This document shows, piece by piece, positions 43,042 through 50,828 of a stretch of 64,000 nucleotides of DNA. Source of the stretch: CALCHA01 sp035548175. GTDB lineage: Bacteria; Planctomycetota; Phycisphaerae; WQYP01. Made by a program: the position numbers and the translations under genes. The notes under the pieces are model-generated. The model was not told the origin of the DNA. It ran no database searches and worked only from the letters and a program-made list of their open reading frames with translations. The first letter of the stretch is position 1. Every line of letters begins with the position of its first letter. Location of the stretch: assembly GCA_035548175.1 (NCBI GenBank), contig DASZTO010000010.1:1-64000 (forward strand), given 5' to 3'.

Positions 43042-44154
43042 TCAGAAGCTGAATCCGACTCCCGCGTAGCCGACTACGCGTTCATGTCCCTCGCCGTTGC
43101 TGAGGATGCTTTCGTTCACGTAGCTCAGCGCCGGATTGCAGGTGTGAATCCAGGTCACCCCCACGTAGGCGTTCCAGTTTCCAAAATCTGACGGGATGAA
43201 CGACAAAGGCACGGATGCCTTCAATCCCATCGAGAACACACCGAGATTCGAGCGCTGTCCTCCCGGACCCGGCGTCTCACCCCAGAAGGAGGAATCGCCA
43301 AAGCTGAAATAGGTCGGCAGCGAGAAAGTGATGGGGTAATTTGCCATCGCCTTGAGCGTATAGCTGGGCGTTCCGCCGATTTCGACGTAGAACGTATGGT
43401 CGTTTTTCCCGAGCAGAGCGTCGGAGACCACCGGCGAGCTTGCTCCGGCGAAATTCCAGAAGAAGTCCACGTAGGGATGGAGCGCAAAATCCTTCAGGTA
43501 GGCGCTGTCATCGAAGGACAGCTTCAAATCCATGTTGTATTCAGTGGTCGGGTCGGATTCGGCTTTCGTGCTCACATCGGGAAACGTCCACGCCATGATC
43601 GTGTAGGCCGCGTCGAACTTGTCGAGGAACTTCACATCGAAGCCCGTGAAAAAATCCTCTTCGTTCCACAAATCGCTGCCCGGATGATGGCTGGCGAGAT
43701 CACCCCAGGTTCCCGCGCTCAAGGTCACCGAATTGACCGGCCCGTCGCCTGAAAAAACGTTCAGTGCCAATCCCACGAGCGGCTGCACGTTCAGGCCCTC
43801 GTGTTCGACCACAAGGCCGCGGGGCGTAATGTACGCCGTGTTGAAACGCAGGTCGGCGAACCCGTGAATGCGCGACGCCGGCGGCGGCGCATCCAGCGTG
43901 AGCGTTGGCGCCATCAGCCTCGAATTTGCGTCGGGAGTTGAACTCGAGGCACCCTGGTCCGCCGCCTGAGGAAAGCTCGCCAGGGCATCGGGGCTTACGG
44001 AAAGCCTGGGAGCTTCCAGCGCGGGATGATCGCGCATCGCCTGCACTTGCGACCAGGCCGTTTCCCAGGGGGCATCGCCGGCACGCACCGTCGCCGTGAG
44101 CGACGCGATGGCAAGGGTCGAGGCAACAAGGGCTGCGGAATGGCGGTGTCTCAT
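43042..44154 (-). CDS. outer-membrane beta-barrel protein, 370 aa
   Basis: A signal peptide (MRHRHSAALVASTLAIASLTATVRA) is followed by a short Pro/Ser-rich spacer and alternating amphipathic strands with many aromatic residues, ending in GVGFSF. A C-terminal Phe is the usual barrel-assembly signal. Being first in the biuret operon, it is a candidate channel for substrate entry. No exact porin family is recognised. Confidence 0.75.
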   Translation of the reverse strand: MRHRHSAALVASTLAIASLTATVRAGDAPWETAWSQVQAMRDHPALEAPRLSVSPDALASFPQAADQGASSSTPDANSRLMAPTLTLDAPPPASRIHGFADLRFNTAYITPRGLVVEHEGLNVQPLVGLALNVFSGDGPVNSVTLSAGTWGDLASHHPGSDLWNEEDFFTGFDVKFLDKFDAAYTIMAWTFPDVSTKAESDPTTEYNMDLKLSFDDSAYLKDFALHPYVDFFWNFAGASSPVVSDALLGKNDHTFYVEIGGTPSYTLKAMANYPITFSLPTYFSFGDSSFWGETPGPGGQRSNLGVFSMGLKASVPLSFIPSDFGNWNAYVGVTWIHTCNPALSYVNESILSNGEGHERVVGYAGVGFSF

Positions 44155-44468
44155 TCAGGTCTCCGAAAAATGGCATGACCCACAACACGCCGGCGAAGGC
44201 AGGCGCGCCGATGCAACCCCGGGAATGATCGCTCAGAAACTTGTGAGCCAATAAAGTGATTGCCGATACCATTACAAAATGCGTGCCGCTGGGCAGCGCA
44301 CCGTTACCGTATTCTCCCGACCCTCAAATCCTCGCAGAAAACAAGGTTTCGCTTCTCCCGTTCGCCTTCTTTGACGACAACTTTCCGGCGCGCACGCTTG
44401 CCGTTGACTGCCCCACGGCACATCTTTGCGGCAACGCCTCATGCAATGCATACAAACTGCGCGCACGT
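44155..44468. other. gap upstream of the biuret operon and after ureC, 314 bp
   Basis: Includes the promoter region of the minus-strand operon that begins at 44154 and the 3' flank of ureC. A sigma-54-like element is noted at 44273-44288. No gene or further motif is supported. Confidence 0.5.
44273..44288 (-). promoter_or_regulatory. possible sigma-54 promoter of the biuret operon
   Basis: Minus-strand text CGGCACG-N4-TTGTA resembles the sigma-54 consensus TGGCACG-N4-TTGCA. Spacing of GG and the -12 element is correct, but the invariant C at -12 is T. It lies about 120 bp before the first start codon. Confidence 0.25.
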
Positions 44469-46181
44469 TCAAAACAGCGAGTAACGCTGCGACAGCGGCA
44501 GAACCGCCGCAGGCATGCACGCCAAAAGCTCCCCATCCGCCCGAACCTCATACGTCTCCGGATCCACCTGCATTCTCGGCAACGTATCGTTCAGCCGCAT
44601 CTCGCGTTTGCCGATTCCCCGGCATCCCTTCACGACCACGATCTGCTTTGAAATCTCATATCCCCCGACCGCCTTGAGCGACGCCGCACTGACAAACGCA
44701 ACCGACGAACGCCCCCGCGCTTTGCCAAAACTCCCGAACATGGGGCGCATGTAGACCGGCTCCGGCGTCGGAATCGAAGCGTTGGCATCCCCCATCTGCG
44801 CCCATGCCACCACCCCTCCTTTCAACACCATCTCCGGACGCGCTCCAAAAAACGCCGGGCGCCACAACACCAGGTCGGCGAGCTTCCCCACCTCGATCGA
44901 CCCGATCACATGCCCCACCCCGTGGGCAATTGCCGGGTTGATCGTGTACTTGGCGATGTACCGCCGTATCCGAAAATTATCGTCGCCTCCCGCCCTGTCC
45001 TCCGGCAACGCCGCGCGCTGCTGCTTCATCTTGTCCGCCGTCTGCCAGGTTCGCGTAATCACCTCACCGACGCGCCCCATCGCCTGCGAATCCGACGATA
45101 TCATCGAAATCGCCCCCAGGTCATGCAGAATATCTTCCGCGGCGATCGTCTCCCCCCGTATCCGCGATTCGGCAAACGCCACATCCTCCGGCAGGTTTTT
45201 GTCCAGGTGATGGCAGACCATCAGCATGTCCAGATGCTCGTCCAGGGTGTTGGACGTGTAGGGCCGGGTCGGATTGGTCGAACTCGGCAGCACGTTCGCC
45301 TCTCCGCACACCCTGATGATGTCCGGCGCATGTCCACCGCCCGCGCCCTCCGTGTGATAGGTGTGAATCGTCCGCCCCTTGAACGCGGCGATCGAAGCCT
45401 CCACAAATCCGCTTTCGTTCAGCGTGTCCGTGTGTATCGTGCACTGCACGTCATGCTCATCGCACACCGACAGGCACGTATCGATCGCCGCCGGCGTCGT
45501 TCCCCAATCCTCGTGCAGCTTCAGTCCGATGGCCCCCCCCTCGATCTGCTCGTGCAACCCCGCCGGTTTCGCGGAGTTCCCCTTCCCCGTGAACCCGAAG
45601 TTCAGCGGCAACTCGTCGGTTGCTTCCAGCATCATCCGCACATGAAACGCCCCGGGCGTGCAAGTCGTCGCGCACGTGCCGGTCGCCGGACCTGTCCCTC
45701 CCCCGATAAACGTCGTCACCCCCGATGCAATCGCCACCTGCGCCTGCTGCGGACATATATAATGGATGTGCGCATCGATTCCCCCCGCCGTCACGATCAT
45801 TCCCTCCCCCGCAATCACCTCCGTCGTCACTCCCACCACCATGCCCTGCGTAACCCCCGCCATTACATGCGGATTCCCTGCTTTCCCGATCCCCGCGATC
45901 ATCCCTTCCTTGATGCCCACATCCGCTTTGTAGATCCCCGTCACATCCACGATCAGCGCATTGGTGATCACGAGGTCCAGACATTCCGCCTGCCCGATCC
46001 CCGCCGCTTGTCCCATCCCATCGCGCAGCACCTTTCCACCGCCAAATTTGCACTCATCGCCGTACACCGTGAAATCCCGTTCCACGCGCGCGATCAGATG
46101 CGTGTCGCCCAAGCGCACCCGGTCCCCCATCGTGGGTCCGAAAATCGCGGCATACGCCGCGCGAGAGTACTGGTGCGCCAT
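44469..46181 (-). CDS. ureC: urease subunit alpha, 570 aa
   Basis: Catalytic nickel subunit that hydrolyses urea to ammonia and carbamate. All metal ligands are visible: H138, H140, the carbamylated K221 (KLHEDWG), H250, H276, D364, and catalytic H324 (MVCHHLDK). The offset from Klebsiella numbering is a constant four. AGGGAG precedes the ATG at 46181. Full length. It follows the small membrane protein by 35 bp and ends the urea operon. Confidence 0.97.
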   Translation of the reverse strand: MAHQYSRAAYAAIFGPTMGDRVRLGDTHLIARVERDFTVYGDECKFGGGKVLRDGMGQAAGIGQAECLDLVITNALIVDVTGIYKADVGIKEGMIAGIGKAGNPHVMAGVTQGMVVGVTTEVIAGEGMIVTAGGIDAHIHYICPQQAQVAIASGVTTFIGGGTGPATGTCATTCTPGAFHVRMMLEATDELPLNFGFTGKGNSAKPAGLHEQIEGGAIGLKLHEDWGTTPAAIDTCLSVCDEHDVQCTIHTDTLNESGFVEASIAAFKGRTIHTYHTEGAGGGHAPDIIRVCGEANVLPSSTNPTRPYTSNTLDEHLDMLMVCHHLDKNLPEDVAFAESRIRGETIAAEDILHDLGAISMISSDSQAMGRVGEVITRTWQTADKMKQQRAALPEDRAGGDDNFRIRRYIAKYTINPAIAHGVGHVIGSIEVGKLADLVLWRPAFFGARPEMVLKGGVVAWAQMGDANASIPTPEPVYMRPMFGSFGKARGRSSVAFVSAASLKAVGGYEISKQIVVVKGCRGIGKREMRLNDTLPRMQVDPETYEVRADGELLACMPAAVLPLSQRYSLF

Positions 46182-46216
46182 AAATCTCCCTGGATGCCTG
46201 CTTCAATCGCGACGCC

Positions 46217-46366
46217 TCAGGCGCCAAACATCTTCATCATCGCCAGATGCCCCAACAATGCCGCTGCAATCAGCGCTATCGGCACCAACGCCACCAGCAC
46301 CTTGCGCATGAACGCCCCCCGTTCATCCTCCCGTTCTCGCGCGCGAAAATCCGTCATGTCCGTCAT
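46217..46366 (-). CDS. small single-pass membrane protein between ureAB and ureC, 49 aa
   Basis: The ATG at 46366 overlaps the stop of ureAB as ATGA, and the stop lies 35 bp before ureC. The peptide starts with an acidic/basic MTDMTDFRARERED segment, then one hydrophobic helix of about 22 residues (VLVALVPIALIAAALLGHLA) and ends MMKMFGA. This predicts a cytoplasmic N-terminus and a single membrane pass. It is not a standard urease gene. The overlap, helix and operon position support a real product. Confidence 0.65.
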   Translation of the reverse strand: MTDMTDFRAREREDERGAFMRKVLVALVPIALIAAALLGHLAMMKMFGA

Positions 46367-47142
46367 GCCTGCTCCTTGTGCGCAAATCGTCCCGCCTCCA
46401 CTCGCCTCATCGCCTCCCCCCGCCGCTCCGTCCTGGCCGGTCCGTCGATCAGACCGTTCCCTCCCCGCACGATTCGCTCCCCTGCAATCTCCACCAATTG
46501 AACCGTTTTCATCTCGCCAGGCTCAAAACGCACCGCCGTCCCCGCGGGAATGTCCAGCCGCATTCCGAACGCTTTCGACCGATCGAACTCCAACGCCCCG
46601 TTCGTCTCCATAAAGTGATAATGGCTCCCCACCTGCACCGGCCGATCCCCCAGGTTGGTCACGGCCAAACGCTCCGTCCGCCGACCCGCATTCAACTCGA
46701 TATCCCCCGCTTCCAGCATGTATGCGCCCGGCAAAACACTCTCCTCCCCGGCCGTTAACGTGTCCCCGGCATCTTGTGGCTTTCCCTCGGGCATCGGCAA
46801 AAAACTGCCATATAACGCCAGCCCCGGATCCCCCTGCTCTCGCGATATCGGATGATGCACTGTCACCAGCTTCGTCCCGTCCGGAAATGTTCCCTCCACC
46901 TGTACCTCGTGAATCATCTCCGCCACGCCCGCCATGACCTGCTTCCTGCCCAGCATCCGCCGCCCCAGTTCCATCAGCTCCGCCACCGTCCGCCCGTCCC
47001 GGATGAACTCCAAAAGCTGCGTCGCGATCAACGCAACCGCCTCCGGATAATTCAAGCGCACCCCCCGCGCCAGACGTTTCTGCGCCAGCACGCCTGCCTG
47101 GTGCAGCATCAGTTTGTCTATGTCCGTCGGTGTGAGATGCAT
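46363..47142 (-). CDS. ureAB: fused urease subunits gamma and beta, 259 aa
   Basis: Residues 1-100 match UreA (MHLTPTDIDKLMLHQAG ... EVQVEGTFPDGTKLVTVH) and residues about 125-235 match UreB (LPGAYMLEAGDIELNAG ... VGSHYHFMETN). The linker of about 20 residues is Gly/Asp-rich. Fused gamma-beta is known from Helicobacter and several other bacteria. A final tail of about 20 residues (RRGEAMRRVEAGRFAHKEQA) is extra. Starts at 47142 and is followed by the coupled small gene. Confidence 0.93.
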   Translation of the reverse strand: MHLTPTDIDKLMLHQAGVLAQKRLARGVRLNYPEAVALIATQLLEFIRDGRTVAELMELGRRMLGRKQVMAGVAEMIHEVQVEGTFPDGTKLVTVHHPISREQGDPGLALYGSFLPMPEGKPQDAGDTLTAGEESVLPGAYMLEAGDIELNAGRRTERLAVTNLGDRPVQVGSHYHFMETNGALEFDRSKAFGMRLDIPAGTAVRFEPGEMKTVQLVEIAGERIVRGGNGLIDGPARTERRGEAMRRVEAGRFAHKEQA

Positions 47143-47188
47143 AGCTTCCTCTTGAGACACACGGGGCGGCCGCTCGTTGGCGCCGCAT

Positions 47189-48043
47189 TCACCATTTGCG
47201 CAACCACGGATGTTCTCCCAACAGTTCCCCCAGAAACCTGAGGTGCCGATAAAGCGCGCCCGCCGCTCGTTCCGCATTCTCCGCCGCCAATCGCACGATC
47301 GCCCCGCCCCGGATCCCGCTTGCCGCCATCCGCAGCCCCTCCTCCCCGCGCACCGACAACTCGCCAATCTCTCGCACCATCTCCTCCGCCGCCCCCTCCA
47401 CCGCCGGCCCCACCAGCACCAGCGTCGCATAACACTGCAATCCCCCCATCCGCGCCGCCACCGCACCAGCGCGCCCATCCAGCAATACCGCATCCGTCAC
47501 CAGACGGCTCCCTCCCATCCACATTTCATTCCGTGACGACAACGACGCGAACGCCCACCGCTCCCCGCAGCCGTGTCGCCCGCTCGTAAACCAATCCAGC
47601 AACACCAGGCTGCCCGTCGCCGCCACGTCAAACCGTTGCCGCTGGGCATACCGCGCATCTCGAAAGCACACCACCGGATCCGGCATTACGGCCAGCACCG
47701 CCCCTTCCCCCACCTCTGCCTTCACCGTCTGTCGCGAAATCCCGCCCCGCGCCGACCGATACACCTTCGTCGCACTCTGCGTCCCCACATAGCCGATCGC
47801 ACCGGCATCCACCGCGATCTCCATCCGCAGGTCGTCCCCCTCCAGCAATCCTCCGCCGAACGAACTTGTCACCGCCCACGCCGCTCGCGATCCCGCCATT
47901 CGCGGCATCAGCACGCGCAATGGACTCGTCGCCCGCGCTTCTGTCACCTCCGTGCGCTCCTCCACGACGCTGAAACGCAGCCGCGCCTGCCCATGTGCCC
48001 CGGACTTGTCCATGGCAACCGCTTGTTCGTTCTCGACGATCAT
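47189..48043 (-). CDS. ureD: urease accessory protein UreD, 284 aa
   Basis: Required, with UreF and UreG, for nickel loading of the UreABC apoenzyme. Signature text: YVGTQSATKVYRS, DPVVCFRDARYAQRQRFD and VLLDWFTSGRHGCGERW. The start ATG overlaps the urtE stop by one base (TAATG). Here it stands between the urea importer and the structural genes. Confidence 0.93.
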   Translation of the reverse strand: MIVENEQAVAMDKSGAHGQARLRFSVVEERTEVTEARATSPLRVLMPRMAGSRAAWAVTSSFGGGLLEGDDLRMEIAVDAGAIGYVGTQSATKVYRSARGGISRQTVKAEVGEGAVLAVMPDPVVCFRDARYAQRQRFDVAATGSLVLLDWFTSGRHGCGERWAFASLSSRNEMWMGGSRLVTDAVLLDGRAGAVAARMGGLQCYATLVLVGPAVEGAAEEMVREIGELSVRGEEGLRMAASGIRGGAIVRLAAENAERAAGALYRHLRFLGELLGEHPWLRKW

Positions 48044-48738
48044 TACACGCTCAAATGCCGCTTTACCAGTTCCGAAGATAGCGCCGGCGTCGCTCCGTCC
48101 GCGACCACCCGGCCGCGATTCATGATGTAAAACCGCTGCCCGAACTCCCGCACGAAATCCAGGTATTGCTCCACCAGCACAACCGTCATCCGACGTTCCG
48201 TCACCAGCTTCTTCAGCACCTGCCCAATCTGCTGAATGATGTTCGGCTGAATCCCCTCCGTCGGCTCATCCAGCAGCAGCACCTCCGGCTCCCCCACGAG
48301 CGCCCGGGCAATCGCCAGCTGCTGTTGCTGCCCGCCTGACAAATCTCCCCCCATCCGCTTCCCCATGGTTTTCAAGATCGGAAACAGCTCGTAGAGCTCC
48401 TCCGGGATGATCTTCTTTCCATCGCGCCGTGCAGCGCAGCCCACCGACAGATTCTCCATCACCGTCAGCTTCGGAAAAATCTGCCTCCCCTGCGGCACAA
48501 GCGCGATCCCTGCCTTCGCGCGCTTGTGCGGCGCCAGACCCGTCACGTCGCGGTCCCCCAGCAAAATCTGCCCGAGCTCGCTCCGTAACGTGCCCATGAT
48601 GTTCCGCATCAACGTCGTCTTACCCACCCCATTCCGCCCCATCACGCACGTAATTTCTCCCGGCCGCATATCCATCGACACGGAACTCAACGCCCGCACT
48701 GCGCCGTACGAATAGGAAATCTCACAAAGAGTCAGCAT
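48043..48738 (-). CDS. urtE: urea ABC transporter ATP-binding protein UrtE, 231 aa
   Basis: Walker A GRNGVGKTT, signature LSGGQQQQLAIARAL and Walker B VLLLDEPTEGIQP are present. The length and the QIFPKLTVMENL segment are characteristic of branched-chain/urea type LivF-like ATPases. One of two ATPases of the urea importer; it follows urtD by 6 bp. Confidence 0.93.
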   Translation of the reverse strand: MLTLCEISYSYGAVRALSSVSMDMRPGEITCVMGRNGVGKTTLMRNIMGTLRSELGQILLGDRDVTGLAPHKRAKAGIALVPQGRQIFPKLTVMENLSVGCAARRDGKKIIPEELYELFPILKTMGKRMGGDLSGGQQQQLAIARALVGEPEVLLLDEPTEGIQPNIIQQIGQVLKKLVTERRMTVVLVEQYLDFVREFGQRFYIMNRGRVVADGATPALSSELVKRHLSV

Positions 48739-48744
48739 ACGCCT

Positions 48745-49530
48745 CTATCGCCCAAGATACGCTTCAATCACCGCCGGGTTCGCCTGCACCTCGTCCAGTG
48801 TCCCATCGGCCAGGACCTTCCCGTTGTCCAGAACCGTCACCCGACTCCCCAGGCGTCGCACGAATTCCATGTCATGCTCGATGACCATGATTGTGTGCCG
48901 TCCCTTTAGCTCCAGCAGCAGGTCCGCCGTCAGCGCGGTTTCCTCATCGGTCAGCCCCGCCGCCGGCTCATCCACCAGCAGCAGCTTCGGGTCCGCCACG
49001 ATGAGCATCGATATTTCCAGCCATTGCCGCTGCCCGTGGGAGAGATCCCGCGCCGCCATCCCCGCCCGTTCGATGAGATGCACTCGCCGCAGAAGCTCCA
49101 TGATTCGCTCCCGTTGCCCTCGTGTCTCCCGGCCGAACAGGTTCCACAAAATCCCCCGCCGCCCCGGTAACGCCAGCTCCATGTTCTCATACACGGTCAG
49201 CGAATCGAACACGGTAGGCGTTTGAAATTTTCGCCCGACTCCCCGCTGCGAAATGTCCGTGTCCTTCAGATACGTTGTCTCCTGTTTATTAAAAAACACG
49301 TGCCCGCTTTTCACACGCGTTTTTCCGCTGATCACATCGCACAGCGTCGTCTTCCCCGCCCCGTTCGGCCCCACCACCACCCGCAACTCGTTGTAGCCGA
49401 TCCCGAACTGCTTCACGTCGAGCGCCCGAAACCCGTCAAACTCCACAACCACATCCTGCACGAACACGATGCAGTGCTCCACGTTGAACGTGTCTTCCAG
49501 CGACAAAGGTGTTACAGGCGCCGCAACCAT
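48745..49530 (-). CDS. urtD: urea ABC transporter ATP-binding protein UrtD, 261 aa
   Basis: LivG-like ATPase: GPNGAGKTT, LSHGQRQWLEI and LLLVDEPAAGL. The ATG at 49530 overlaps the urtC stop (TGATG). A phase-shifted longer start at 49722 is rejected as it lies within urtC. It pairs with UrtE. Confidence 0.93.
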   Translation of the reverse strand: MVAAPVTPLSLEDTFNVEHCIVFVQDVVVEFDGFRALDVKQFGIGYNELRVVVGPNGAGKTTLCDVISGKTRVKSGHVFFNKQETTYLKDTDISQRGVGRKFQTPTVFDSLTVYENMELALPGRRGILWNLFGRETRGQRERIMELLRRVHLIERAGMAARDLSHGQRQWLEISMLIVADPKLLLVDEPAAGLTDEETALTADLLLELKGRHTIMVIEHDMEFVRRLGSRVTVLDNGKVLADGTLDEVQANPAVIEAYLGR

Positions 49531-50828
49531 CAAACCCGTACCTCCTGTACCGCAGACGAATCCACCGACCCCTCCTCCGCATGCGCCCTGTCCGCATCTT
49601 CCTCCACCGCCGCCGCCACCCCCGTGCGCCCGTGCGACAACAGCCTGCGCCACGCCCCCACGATCCCCTGCGGCATGAACAGCGTGATCCCAACGAAGAT
49701 TCCCCCCAGCACGAACAGCCACCCATCCGCCCCCAGCAGAATCTGCAGCGGTCTCCGCATATAAAACAGGATTGCGCTCTGCGCGACCCCATCCGCCGGC
49801 ATCCGCAAAAATCCCGGCAGCAACCCGTAGAAGAATCCGCTTGTCAGCAGGCTGTTCAAGTAACTTACCACCAACGCACCAATCACCGCCCCCGTCAACG
49901 TTCCCCTGCCTCCAACCGCCACGAACGCAACGATCGTGATCGACTCCACAGCCTCCATCTTCGACGGCGTGATGATCCCGTTCTGCGGCGTGTATAGCAT
50001 CCCCCCCACCGCCGCCATCAATGCTCCGAGCAGGAACACGAAAATCTTGAACGTGACAGGCTGAAATCCCGCAAACCGCAGTCGCGATTCATTGTCCCTC
50101 ACGGCTTTCAGCAGCCGCCCCAAACGCGTTCCCACCAGCCACCGGCACCCCAGATAACTCGCAATGACCGCCAGGCTCGTCGCCAGATATAACCCCACCT
50201 GCGTGGCGGGGGAACGCAGGTCATACCCCAGAATTGTTACAAAATTCGTCAGCCCGTTCGTCCCGCACAACTTGATATCGTTCAACCGAAACACGTTCAG
50301 CAGCGCCACCGTCAGCGCTTGTGTGATGATGGAAAAGTACACTCCCCTCACCCGGCTCCGAAACGTGAAATACCCGAACACGAACGCAAACCCGCCCGTG
50401 ACCAGCATGCCCAGCAGAATCGCCGACGGGAATGACGCAAACGGCTTCCAGAACCACGGCAGCTTGATCCCTCCCACTGTCGACGACACCACACTCAACG
50501 CCGTCGGTACCCCGTTCCCATCCAGCGGCCCGTGCAACGCCAGATACATTCCGATTGCATAGCCGCCAAAACAAAAGAACATGGCCTGGCAAAGCGATAG
50601 AATCCCTGCATAACCCCACACCAAATCCATCCCCAACGCCACGATCACCAGCGATAAGAATCGCCCTAACTGGTTGATCGCCGTGATCCCCATCGCCCCC
50701 GTCGCATAAAGCACCGGGACCCCGCCCAACAGAAATACTGCCCCCGCCGCCGGCAATGCCCACCCAAGGGCCTTCTCCGCCCTTCCGTGTTCTTGATTCT
50801 TGATTCTTGGTTCTCGTCCCTCAGCCAT
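49530..50828 (-). CDS. urtC: urea ABC transporter permease UrtC, 432 aa
   Basis: Ten or so helices with AGILSLCQAMFF and RLLKAVRDNESRLRFAG as in UrtC permeases. The first 20 residues (MAEGREPRIKNQEHGRAEKA) are not family-like and are encoded by a word-like repeat tract at 50790-50815. The start at 50828 overlaps the urtB stop by eight bases. A tail of about 30 charged residues (VEEDADRAHAEEG) is extra. Confidence 0.9.
   Translation of the reverse strand: MAEGREPRIKNQEHGRAEKALGWALPAAGAVFLLGGVPVLYATGAMGITAINQLGRFLSLVIVALGMDLVWGYAGILSLCQAMFFCFGGYAIGMYLALHGPLDGNGVPTALSVVSSTVGGIKLPWFWKPFASFPSAILLGMLVTGGFAFVFGYFTFRSRVRGVYFSIITQALTVALLNVFRLNDIKLCGTNGLTNFVTILGYDLRSPATQVGLYLATSLAVIASYLGCRWLVGTRLGRLLKAVRDNESRLRFAGFQPVTFKIFVFLLGALMAAVGGMLYTPQNGIITPSKMEAVESITIVAFVAVGGRGTLTGAVIGALVVSYLNSLLTSGFFYGLLPGFLRMPADGVAQSAILFYMRRPLQILLGADGWLFVLGGIFVGITLFMPQGIVGAWRRLLSHGRTGVAAAVEEDADRAHAEEGSVDSSAVQEVRV
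50790..50815. repeat. GAATCAAGAATCAAGAA word tract inside urtC start
   Basis: On the minus strand, three tandem GAA(T/C)CAA words fall in codons 5-13 of urtC. The same style of tract is elsewhere intergenic, so this coding start seems to have captured one. Confidence 0.5.

Noticed and set aside
33700..44500. Far attachment site matching the tRNA-Ser 3' end
   Set aside because: I looked for a longer copy of GGTTCGAATCCCG and the acceptor end and found none, so I do not define island edges.
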